7,206 nucleotides of DNA from the NCBI GenBank assembly GCA_024274855.1, contig JAJSAJ010000970.1, positions 1-7,206 of the forward strand. The letters run 5' to 3'. This document shows positions 1 to 6,581 of the stretch, piece by piece. How positions within the stretch are numbered: position 1 is the stretch's first letter; every line of letters starts with the position of its first letter. A model generated the notes under the pieces. The model made no database searches. It was not told the DNA's origin and saw only the letters and a list, made by a program, of their open reading frames with translations. Both the position numbers and the translations under genes were made by a program. Source of the DNA: Planctomycetota bacterium. Lineage in GTDB: Bacteria > Planctomycetota > Planctomycetia > Pirellulales > Pirellulaceae.

Positions 1-162
1 GCAACCAGCACCGTGCAAGAACTAGATCGCGGACAACTGTGGGCATTACAGGTCATCTGCGACAACTGCCGCTCCTTCAACAACCAATCGACCGTTGGTA
101 GCGAAGGACTCGGCACGAGTGACACATGCGTGCACTTTCAGGAAATTACCTATCCTGCGTAG
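1..162 (+). CDS. Possible C-terminal end of an unidentified gene (5' end outside window)
   Basis: Frame 1 is open from the first base to a TAG at 160-162, giving 53 residues with no start codon needed inside the window. The other two plus frames close within the first 110 bases. The peptide contains two close cysteines (VICDNC), a third cysteine further on, and ends in EITYPA. No family is recognised and 53 codons could be open by chance, so this is only a candidate gene tail. If real, it would lie about 140 bp upstream of the next gene on the same strand. Confidence 0.25.
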   Translation, partial: ATSTVQELDRGQLWALQVICDNCRSFNNQSTVGSEGLGTSDTCVHFQEITYPA

Positions 163-182
163 TTCGCCTCAGGAAGTGGCGT

Positions 183-204
183 GGCACCCGGGCGGCACCC
201 GGGC
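183..204. repeat. Perfect 11-bp tandem duplication
   Basis: The 11-mer GGCACCCGGGC occurs at 183-193 and again immediately at 194-204. Each copy contains the palindrome CCCGGG. It lies in the spacer before the next gene, or inside its extreme 5' end if the GTG at 181 is the start. It looks like a simple slippage duplication; no function is claimed. Confidence 0.9.
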
Positions 205-300
205 TCAGCACCTTCGCAGCGGCATTGCTGTGGTTTTCAAGTTTCGCCAGGAGTCGAAGCTGGTTTGGACAGGTTAGTCCAACAGTGGAGCGTGAGTAAC

Positions 301-744
301 GTGGTGGTCAACCGACTTGGAGGATACTACACATCAAAGCCACAAGAAATGGGCGACGGCTGTATCTGCTTCTGGAGAGCAGACAACGTTTGGGCATGGG
401 ATAAGGAAAGTGAGCTTCGAGGCGTGTCGAAGGCTGGCTTCGGTGAACCGCCCGCATCCGATTGGCTTGACGGCCCTGGTTTCCGTGCCGATAATGTAGC
501 CATGTTTCGTGAAGATATTTCTAGACAAGAACCGCACGACGTGCTGGACATTCCGCCGGAGTGGCTCGCCGAGTTCGAGGCCGCTGCGCGACGGTCGTTG
601 CAGACCCGATTCCGTTATGCGTTCATCAAGACCTACAAACCAGTCATGGACGACATGTCGTTTCGCAGCTTCGATACGACCGCTAGTTATCGGCAGTGGT
701 GCGAAGAAAACCTCCCCGATTGGTTAGGCTATGGGCGCGTTTGA
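301..744 (+). CDS. Small protein of unknown function, upstream partner of a nucleotidyltransferase
   Basis: The frame is open from at least 181 to a TGA at 742-744. Candidate starts are GTG 181 (187 aa), GTG 292, GTG 301 or 304, ATG 349 and ATG 502. GTG 301 (147 aa) is preferred because a GGAG at 287-290 lies 10 bases upstream; the start remains uncertain. The protein is soluble, with no signal peptide or membrane segment. It is rich in Trp, Phe and Tyr: an early stretch reads CICFWRADNVWAWDKE and the C-terminus reads YRQWCEENLPDWLGYGRV. An acidic helical stretch (PPEWLAEFEAAARRSL) sits in the middle. I do not recognise the family, and see no HEPN-type Rx4-6H motif and no helix-turn-helix resembling AbiEi. 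The 3' end overlaps the nucleotidyltransferase start by 14 bp, implying translational coupling and a joint function. A role as antitoxin or substrate-binding partner is inference only. Confidence 0.6.
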   Translation: MVVNRLGGYYTSKPQEMGDGCICFWRADNVWAWDKESELRGVSKAGFGEPPASDWLDGPGFRADNVAMFREDISRQEPHDVLDIPPEWLAEFEAAARRSLQTRFRYAFIKTYKPVMDDMSFRSFDTTASYRQWCEENLPDWLGYGRV

Positions 745-1213
745 ATACCGGCAAGCGGAAGAGATTCGAGACACGTTTTCACAACACGGCGTTCGCTACT
801 TGTTTCTCGGCAAATCGGCTGCTATCTTGCTCGGTTTTCCCGACACCACTCAAGACGTTGATCTGTTTACTGATAAGAGCGTTGCTAACGGCCGTGCTTT
901 GGTCGTGGCGCTCCGTAACCTTGGGTTTACACTCACGGATGATCAGGCGGCGGACATCGAACGAGGGAAAGACTTTGTGCAGCTGAAGAACGGTCCGTTC
1001 GACCTCGATCTGGTTTTCGCCCCCGACGGAATCGAGCGATTTGAGGACGCGTGGCAACGGCGCGTCGAGGTGGAAGGCTTTCCCGTTTGCCATCTGGATG
1101 ACATCATCGCCAGCAAAGAGGCGACCGGGCGAGCAAAAGACCAGGAATCACTGCCGCGGCTGAAGGCATTTCGTGAGTATTGGCTGCGGAAACGCAACCA
1201 ACGTGACCTCTGA
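731..1213 (+). CDS. Minimal nucleotidyltransferase (AbiEii/DUF6036-like)
   Basis: This 160-aa protein has the layout of small DNA-polymerase-beta-fold nucleotidyltransferases. A short N-terminal helix leads to a strand and the motif GKSAAILLGFPDTTQDVDLF (residues 27-46), matching the family's G[G/S]-x(n)-T.D.D signature with metal-binding Asp42 and Asp44. The third carboxylate is probably Asp91 or Asp93 in FDLDLVF. The C-terminal IIASKEATGRAKDQESLPRL (about 125-144) matches the K..(A)GR.KD block usual for AbiEii/MNT-like proteins. The glycine pair is GK rather than the common GG or GS. Length fits a stand-alone catalytic domain. The ATG at 731 overlaps the preceding gene by 14 bp, with only a weak AGG before it, so expression probably depends on coupling. 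Known relatives act as toxins or antitoxins that transfer nucleotides to tRNA or protein; which applies here cannot be read from sequence. The family call is firm, the biological role is not. Confidence 0.85.
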   Translation: MGAFEYRQAEEIRDTFSQHGVRYLFLGKSAAILLGFPDTTQDVDLFTDKSVANGRALVVALRNLGFTLTDDQAADIERGKDFVQLKNGPFDLDLVFAPDGIERFEDAWQRRVEVEGFPVCHLDDIIASKEATGRAKDQESLPRLKAFREYWLRKRNQRDL

Positions 1214-2035
1214 TACGACGGTTGCATTCTCCTTCCGGCCACGAACAAACGCTCTTTCCGGACAGGGCAGAAAAGATGTCAGGAACGAATGGCACGGCCC
1301 TGATGGGAAAAGGGGGAGTAGTACATTTTTCGTGGCAAGACGGATGAAATCGGTTGGGCTGCTGACCGCAATGGCGGTCGTTGTGTGCATACGTGACATG
1401 TTCGTGACATACTGGTAATGTTGTCGACGTGACAATCACCCTTTCATCCCAACTTAGCCCAATAAATGTACCACTCCCCTTTTTCACCGAAGGCCACGTG
1501 AGGGTGAGAAAAGCCCGGGGATCTTCGATTCTTGGTTTCCGTAACCATCCGAGTGTCTCCTGTTTGAAGGTCGGGCAAATTCCTCCATTAGAAGTACTGG
1601 ACGGTCCTCATGTTTGTTTCTCTTGTGTTTCGGGGACATGCCATAATGAGCGCAAAAGTGGTACCCTTCAAAAGCGCAATCAACAGAACAATATGGTTTT
1701 TCTCTGTTCGACTTTGGTATTGTTTACATTTGCATCGGTGTCTAATGCCCCGCACAACAATTGTGTCCTGTCTGATCGTATTTGTTTCGATCGCAACTTT
1801 CGAAAACAAGATCCCGGCATTTGCGTTCAGCGCTCAACGTTACGATATGACACGTAGATTTCACTTCCGACGGTATCCTACCTATCTTGCTCAATCGGGC
1901 GGAAAAAACGTACGCCTCCCCTTTTCTTCGTTGCATTGAAATGACACCGTAGCTGGTCGACCGATAGCAACTGGGGACCTTCCAACGCTCTGGCGAGATG
2001 AGAATCGCCCTGGTTAGAGGACAGAATCGTCAATA
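1214..2035. other. Gene-poor spacer of about 820 bp
   Basis: Open frames here give low-complexity or Cys/His/Arg-rich translations without recognisable motifs on either strand, so none is called as a gene. From about 1420 to 1960 the sequence is visibly richer in T and A than the flanking genes. The stretch separates the plus-strand nucleotidyltransferase pair from the convergent minus-strand lipid kinase. Contents noted: a CGTGACA repeat cluster (1392-1435) and a weak stem GGCGA/TCGCC (1992-2009, 8-base loop) just beyond the lipid kinase stop. That stem has no T-tract and is not called a terminator. A 54-codon frame from ATG 1693 begins with a signal-peptide-like stretch but has no ribosome binding site. 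Confidence 0.6.
1392..1435. repeat. CGTGACA(T) direct repeats and a TTGTC/GACAA inverted repeat
   Basis: CGTGACAT occurs at 1392-1399 and 1403-1410, exactly 11 bases (about one helical turn) apart. A third CGTGACA is at 1428-1434, embedded in the inverted repeat TTGTC-GACGT-GACAA at 1421-1435. Phased direct repeats plus a short palindrome in a non-coding stretch are what an operator can look like. No promoter or neighbouring start makes the target obvious, so a regulatory role is inference. Confidence 0.4.
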
Positions 2036-2968
2036 CTACTGCTCGGAATCGATTGTGAGAGGTGCTTTGGGACCCAGGATGAACGGTATCGCTTTGGGTA
2101 ATACCTCGAATTCAAATCTGGTGTCCAGATAAGGCTCGCCATCAAGACTCAGTTGTAGCGGACGTGAAGACTGCAGCGAGAATGACGGAACTTGTCGATA
2201 CGTCACAAATTGATTGGTCTCAGCCGTTAGGTTAAGCAACTCGTTGAGCACCAAACCGAACTGCTGTACGTCGATATCGTGGACGACGACCACGTCGAGC
2301 AGGCCGTCGTTGAGCCGAGCTTGAGGTGTTACTTCGTATCCACCGCCACACTGCCGACCGTTGCCGACCGCCATGAGGAGTAGTGAGGCCTGATGATCGA
2401 CTCCATCTGCTCCGGCAAAGTGGCATTCGTACGGGTTCATCTTAGCGGCCGTGACAACACCCATCAATGAATACGCCGCGCCACCGAGAGCCTTCTTTAG
2501 CCGAGGTGGCGTATTGGCCGTCACCTCGGCGCCAAATCCGCCGCTCGTAACGTTGACGAAGATGCGGTCGTTCACCTTGCCAATGTCAATTGGTGTGGCA
2601 ACTCCTTCCGCAGCCAAACTAAGCGATTTCAAGGGGTTGCCTTTCAACAGTCCCATTCCTGTGGCAAAGTCGTTTGCGGTGCCGTAGGGAATCACTGCCA
2701 AAGCCGTTCCGGGGGATACGGCTGCTGAAAGCATGCCGCCAGCCACTTCGTTGACGGTGCCATCACCGCCAGCGGCCACGACGACATCCACTCTCTCCTC
2801 AGCAGCTTCCGCCGCGAATCGAGCCGCGTCACCTGCCTCCCAGGTTACACGGACTTCGACACGGTGGCCTTGTTCCCGAATCTGGCTAATCGCAGGGCGC
2901 AGCTTTGGATCTGCAACCGCCTTTCCGTTGACGACTAGACGAATCCACCGTTTCGTACTTGAATCCAC
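2036..2968 (-). CDS. yegS: YegS-type lipid kinase (diacylglycerol kinase catalytic domain family)
   Basis: The 310-aa product matches the length and motif order of E. coli YegS (299 aa), a cytoplasmic or membrane-associated kinase reported to phosphorylate lipids such as phosphatidylglycerol. Near the N-terminus, VNGK (13-16) and VRVTWEAGDAARF (39-51) resemble the corresponding YegS stretches. The nucleotide-binding GGDGTVNEV is at 67-75 and PYGTANDFA at 94-102. GGFG, the TP..LK.ALGG block, the GNGRQ.GGG block and NDGLLDV follow in family order. LDGEP at 275-279 carries the Asp276 and Glu278 that correspond to residues proposed as catalytic in the homologue DgkB. All key motifs are present, so the gene looks functional. 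The start is GTG at 2968 with AGGAG 10 bases upstream, and the N-terminus aligns well with YegS. It stands alone: nearest genes are about 820 bp away on both sides, both on the opposite strand. The physiological lipid substrate here is not known. Confidence 0.96.
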   Translation of the reverse strand: MDSSTKRWIRLVVNGKAVADPKLRPAISQIREQGHRVEVRVTWEAGDAARFAAEAAEERVDVVVAAGGDGTVNEVAGGMLSAAVSPGTALAVIPYGTANDFATGMGLLKGNPLKSLSLAAEGVATPIDIGKVNDRIFVNVTSGGFGAEVTANTPPRLKKALGGAAYSLMGVVTAAKMNPYECHFAGADGVDHQASLLLMAVGNGRQCGGGYEVTPQARLNDGLLDVVVVHDIDVQQFGLVLNELLNLTAETNQFVTYRQVPSFSLQSSRPLQLSLDGEPYLDTRFEFEVLPKAIPFILGPKAPLTIDSEQ

Positions 2969-2978
2969 AACCGCGATT

Positions 2979-2983
2979 CTCCT
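2979..2983 (-). promoter_or_regulatory. Ribosome binding site deciding the GTG start of the lipid kinase
   Basis: On the minus strand AGGAG lies 10 bases upstream of the GTG at 2968, within the context CCCCCAGGAG. This spacing supports the GTG start. Confidence 0.7.
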
Positions 2984-3365
2984 GGGGGTGAAAGTGACTG
3001 GATCTGGTGACGACTATTCTTCACCAGACAATTCCTCAGTCAGTGAAGCTAGTTTCATTCCAAAGTTCTCTACGAATAGCTTGGACAATACGGATGCAAG
3101 ATAAGAAGGCGAGCAAATTAGCCGAACGACCGAGCCGACACAGTATAGCTTCCACGTTCAACGCGTGCCAGACAGAGACCAAGTGTCATGCTCCGGTGAA
3201 GGTTGCCGAACCAATGCAGGACGAGAATGCCGACGCGGTTCATTGAGTCGTGACAGACACGAGGGTATATGAGCATCGGTCAGCTGGTTCAAACAGTGCT
3301 GGAATGTATCGCTCGCTTTGGCACGTCGCTCTCTGGATTCACTAAGGTAAACACCAGCGATTTCG

Positions 3366-3390
3366 GTGTCAGTTGGTGCGAGACTGACAC
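3366..3390. repeat. Perfect 8-bp inverted repeat (hairpin)
   Basis: GTGTCAGT at 3366-3373 is the exact reverse complement of ACTGACAC at 3383-3390, with a 9-base loop between. There is no following T-tract in either direction and no adjacent gene end, so it is not called a terminator. It could be an operator-like palindrome or a chance structure. Confidence 0.5.
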
Positions 3391-3642
3391 ATGAAGCACT
3401 ACAAGCCCCAACGGACATGAACTCCCGGTGGTATGTCGATTGTGAAATCGTCATTGAGCTCTTGGTTAATGCGAATGGAATCGACAACCCTGTACACCAA
3501 AAGTTCGTGCCAGCCACTGGAATGGGGCTTTTTGCGGCTGCATCGTCCATGAAGTAACAGTTGTTCGTCCAACAACTCGGATCTCGTTCGCGATTCCAGT
3601 TTCCAGTCGTTCCGTGTGTCGCCACAACCACGCGGTGGTTTC

Positions 3643-3651
3643 TGGTACAAT
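3643..3651 (+). promoter_or_regulatory. Candidate extended -10 promoter element for the propeller gene
   Basis: TGGTACAAT matches the extended -10 consensus TGnTATAAT at all but one base. No good -35 hexamer is present at 16-18 bases upstream, which extended -10 promoters tolerate. Transcription from here would give a leader of roughly 135 bases before the ATG at 3793. This is a pattern match only. Confidence 0.35.
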
Positions 3652-3781
3652 GAGTGTTTTGCGATTAGCGTGGGCATTTTCCTTTGTCCGAGGGCCGCTT
3701 TGAAATCGAGTGGGCAAACCAGCTTCCCGCCGGACATTTCAAGACGACTGCGGCACAGACAATCAAATGGACTATTCGGCG

Positions 3782-3786
3782 GGAGG
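3782..3786 (+). promoter_or_regulatory. Strong ribosome binding site fixing the ATG at 3793
   Basis: GGAGG at 3782-3786, within GGGAGGAG, lies 6 bases before the ATG. It directs translation to a frame with a textbook signal peptide, the same frame that continues beyond the amber codon into the propeller. This is the main evidence that the true gene start lies upstream of the stop. Confidence 0.8.
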
Positions 3787-3792
3787 AGATTC

Positions 3793-6444
3793 ATGAAACA
3801 GGCAACCCGCATATTGGGATTCGCGTGGATTTTGGTGTGTACGATGAATCTCATGGCGAACGATAACTGGTCGCAACTTCAGGGCAACGCAGCGCGGTAG
3901 GGAAACGCGCCGAACGTTTCGCTGCGGACTCCGCTGAGTCTGGTCGCGGCGATTCCGTTGACCGACGGCATTTACGCGTCGCCGGCGGTGAGTGACGGAA
4001 CACTGTACGTCATCGACGGAGCCGGGGTCGTCTTTGCGATCGACGCCAAGACGGGGAAAGTCCATTGGCGATTCGCCACGAAAGGCGGTCCGGGGAACTG
4101 CAACAACGTCGCGGCGCCGGCCGTTGTGGGAAACTACGTCCATGTGGGGACGACGGCCGGGTACTATTACGTGCTCGATCGCAAGAGCGGTAGCGTCGTG
4201 AAGAGAATCGACTGTCACGAGCCGATTTTTTCCGCGCCGGTGGTCGGAACCGAACGCGTTTATTTCGCGACGCTTGGCGCTCAGGTGTACGCGATCCAGC
4301 CGAATGGCAAGATCGTTTGGACCTGGGATTTTGTCAAGGAAATCATTCAGTTCGACGGCGATCGATGGAGCGGCGCCGCTTGGCTCGCCTTTCGAAAGAG
4401 CCGGGTCACTTGGCGGGATCATTTCGTTTGCTCGCGCGACATCTGCCTGGTCGGCAAGACCGTTGTCATGCCGGCGGGCGGGCGGACCGTTTTCCTGGAT
4501 GACGCCGGCGACGCGCCGAACCTGCGGGCCATCGGCGTGGTCCCCGCTTACGTTGGGTCCGAGTATCCGGCGACGTTCGGTCAGAGTGCCGACGCGGCGG
4601 GCAACGTGTATGTCCAGTGGCATCGCCGCGACAACTCGGGGCGTTTGGAGATGATGCGACTTGAGGGGAACGAGGTAAAGACGAGTTTCGTCAAGGGAAC
4701 GGAAACGTCGATCCGGCTACTCGGTCTGTTGAGTTTTTCCCCGGTCAGCATTCGCGGCAAGGACATTTATCGCGTGCGACCGGAACACGGCGTCGGCTTG
4801 TGCCGGCACACGATTGGGCAAGGGCGGCCTGTTGTTCTGGGCAAGGCGGCTGCCATCAGTCCACCGGTCATTGTCCGCGATCATGTGGTCTACGGTGGAT
4901 TGGACGGAAAACTGTACGTCGTGCCGTTGGACGGCGGCAATGCATATGCTTTCGGGACCGCGTTCGGTGCTCCCATCACGGCGCCGGTGGCGGTAGCCAT
5001 CAGCCGAGTCTACGTTGGGTGCGAGGACGGCTATCTCTACATTCTCGGGACGGACGGCAAAGCAACTCTGCCCACGAGGGACCTCGAAGTCTGGAAGATC
5101 CGCAGCCCGTTGACCGGGCCATTGGCTGGCGAGAAGTTCAACTGGTACACGAACTACGGCGACTTTAGTGGTACCAACGCCAACGATCAAGGACTGAAGC
5201 CACCGCTTAGGATGCGATGGGCCAGGCGGTTGGAAGGGACGGTGAAACACCTGCCGGTTTGCGGCGGTGGGAGGATGTACATGCACACGGCGGAAGGCCA
5301 GATCCTGGCCGTTGAACAGGACACTGGCCGGTTGTTGTGGCGGCGTCACTGGCCCGACGTCTATCTTTCCTTCACCTCGCCGCTTTACATCAAGGGCAAG
5401 CTGCTGGTGCCGCAGGCCGGCATCAAACGATCGATGATGCGTTGCCTGGACGCGGCAACCGGCCGGTTGCTGTGGGAGGCACCTTTCACCGGATCACCCA
5501 GTTGGAGTCGCCAGTTTCCGCCGGTCGTGCATGGCAAGATTGCGATCTACGCGTCGGGATCGGGTAAGTACGCAGCTCAAGGTTCGGAGCGGTACTTTAC
5601 TTTCGGTGGTACGCCCGTCGACGCGAACGGACGCGAGGTCATGAGCTGGATTTATTCGAACGACAATCCGTATTACCCGAAAGACCATCATCCGCGCGTG
5701 TGGGCGTGGGACCTCGAGACGGGCAAGGTGGTGTGGGAGAAGGACTTTTCACAATACGGACGAGGCGGCAACGACTGCGGCATCTGCGTGCTCGACGGCA
5801 AGTTCTACTATTCGACGTTCCTGGGGTACTCGGCCAGTCAGAAGAGACGGCGCGGACTGCCGGCGAAGAACAATGGGCTGACCGCGTGTCTCGACCCCGA
5901 AACCGGCAAGGTCCTCTGGCTGACGACCGATTACTACGTGACCTCGAAATGCACGCTAAGCGCACGTGACGGCCGCATCTACATCGGTGGCAAGAACCAG
6001 GCCAAGGAAGGTACCGAGGATCGATTCGTTTGGTGTCTGGATGCGAAAGACGGCTCGCTGATCTGGAAGTCCGACGCGATAACTTCGGCACTGAACGTGG
6101 TTTCGGTCGGCGCGCGGTTCATCTTCTCGAACGCATTGCGTGGCCGGGGGAACGTCTTCGATCGGGAGACCGGCAAGGTAATCGGCGGCATCGAAACCAA
6201 TTATGCATGTTGCCGGTTCACGCTCTCCGAACCGTATGTGTTGGGCGCGAACATGGACATGATCGACCTGAGCGAGGGAGGCAAGCTGGTCTCGACGGGT
6301 CCGGCCATCGATTCACGCGAGTGCCTGGGGGCCATCGTCTCGAATGGGCGAATTTTCTACATGTCGCAGGCCAGCGGATTCGTCGTCTCGCAGACGTATG
6401 GTCCCGCTTCCAAGAAACTTCCCGCGGTGTGGCAGCGGCCGTGA
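3793..6444 (+). CDS. Secreted PQQ-repeat (BamB-like) beta-propeller protein, split by an in-frame amber codon
   Basis: From ATG 3793 to TGA 6442-6444 the frame holds 883 sense or stop codons before the terminator, with a single internal stop, TAG at codon 36. Residues 1-22 form a signal peptide: K2 and R6, a hydrophobic core, and a likely cut after LMA, implying export. WSQLQGNAAR then meets the stop. The frame resumes with GNAPN and runs unbroken through many PQQ/quinoprotein-like blades of the type x(A/C)xDxxTGKxxW: AIDAKTGKVHWRF (about 82-94), AVEQDTGRLLWRR (505-517), CLDAATGRLLWEA (552-564), AWDLETGKVVWEKDF (638-652), CLDPETGKVLW (699-709), CLDAKDGSLIW (748-758) and VFDRETGKVIGG (788-799). 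Such proteins are frequent in planctomycetes; ligands are usually unknown and PQQ binding is not implied. The conservative reading is a recently inactivated gene or a base error, since no frameshift or other stop has accumulated. Without the first 36 codons, translation would need a weak internal start (for example TTG 3958) and would lose the export signal. Downstream by about 140 bp lies a truncated FGE-fold gene. Confidence 0.93.
3898..3900 (+). other. In-frame amber stop (TAG) interrupting the propeller gene
   Basis: The context is CGG TAG GGA. The residues on each side (GNAAR and GNAPN) read as one continuous N-terminal segment, and a single change from TCG (Ser) or TGG (Trp) would produce this TAG. 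It could be a real nonsense mutation, a sequencing error or, least likely, a recoded stop. Confidence 0.9.
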
Positions 6445-6581
6445 TTTGGTGCAGGTCGAGGCGATTTCCGACAAAATGCAGCAGTTGTAGGGTGACCAGC
6501 TCGCCGAAAAAAACGTGGCATGTTGGCCGAATGGCGACCGCGAGCGCAGGCACATTAACCCGTCCTCAAGGACGGGCCTAA
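6445..6581 (+). other. Short spacer joining the propeller gene to the truncated FGE-fold gene
   Basis: These 137 bp contain no FGE sequence in any plus frame. Frame 2 across 6437-6520 gives a protein-like but stop-interrupted peptide (DLVQVEAISDKMQQL, a TAG, then GDQLAEKNV), which might be debris of another gene. A run of seven A bases follows, then the hairpin at 6559-6576 and a TAA immediately before the FGE fragment. Confidence 0.5.
6559..6576. repeat. Perfect GC-rich hairpin at the FGE breakpoint
   Basis: CCCGTCCT-CA-AGGACGGG is a perfect 8-bp inverted repeat (in practice 7 bp with a TCAA loop). It is flanked by TTA (6555-6557) and TAA (6579-6581), which could extend the stem across a small bulge. 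No T-tract follows, so it is a poor terminator. Its form recalls subterminal hairpins at IS200/IS605-family ends and derived palindromic mini-elements, but no transposase or matching left end is seen, so that identity is inference. Confidence 0.65.

Larger units (their letters stand above)
2969..3792. other. Gene-poor divergent spacer of about 820 bp
   Basis: The stretch lies between the start of the minus-strand lipid kinase and the start of the plus-strand propeller gene, so promoters for both should be here. No frame encodes a recognisable full protein. A minus-strand frame between about 3515 and its stop at 3399 gives a protein-like tail (NDDFTIDIPPGVHV) that may be a gene remnant. Two hairpins are visible: TCGTG-acaga-CACGA at 3248-3262 and a stronger one at 3366-3390. 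A candidate extended -10 element is at 3643-3651. No convincing -10/-35 pair was found for the lipid kinase. Confidence 0.55.

Noticed and set aside
95..277. Plus-strand 60-codon frame
   Set aside because: No motif or suitable ribosome binding site; it overlaps the better candidate tail in frame 1 and the next gene's upstream region.
301..1213. Classical AbiEi/AbiEii type IV toxin-antitoxin system
   Set aside because: The upstream protein shows no AbiEi-like winged-helix domain, and the nucleotidyltransferase is only 160 aa, shorter than typical AbiEii toxins.
1104..1487. Minus-strand 95-127 codon frames
   Set aside because: Cys/His/Arg-rich shadow-type translations that run into the well-supported nucleotidyltransferase; no ribosome binding site.
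1173..1939. Plus-strand frames at 1173-1418, 1429-1857 and 1610-1939 as full genes
   Set aside because: Translations lack domain-like composition or motifs, have poor start contexts, and overlap each other in different frames.
1992..2009. GGCGA/TCGCC stem just beyond the lipid kinase stop as a terminator
   Set aside because: Only 5 bp with an 8-base loop and no T-tract on the minus strand.
3157..3180. TGGCAC...TTGAA on the minus strand as a sigma-54 promoter of the lipid kinase
   Set aside because: Spacing between the two elements is 3 bases rather than the required 5, and the second element deviates from TTGCW.
3158..3854. Minus-strand frames of 150-157 codons upstream of the propeller gene
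   Set aside because: Unlike any protein over most of their length; only the short tail ending at 3399 looked protein-like and is reported separately as a possible relic.
3772..4623. 283-codon minus-strand frame opposite the propeller gene
   Set aside because: Antisense shadow in a GC-rich gene: Arg/Asp/His/Pro-rich without motifs, while the plus strand has clear propeller blades.
6559..6576. GC-rich hairpin as a rho-independent terminator of the propeller gene
   Set aside because: It is followed by CCTAATACC rather than a T-tract; better described as a structural repeat at a breakpoint.
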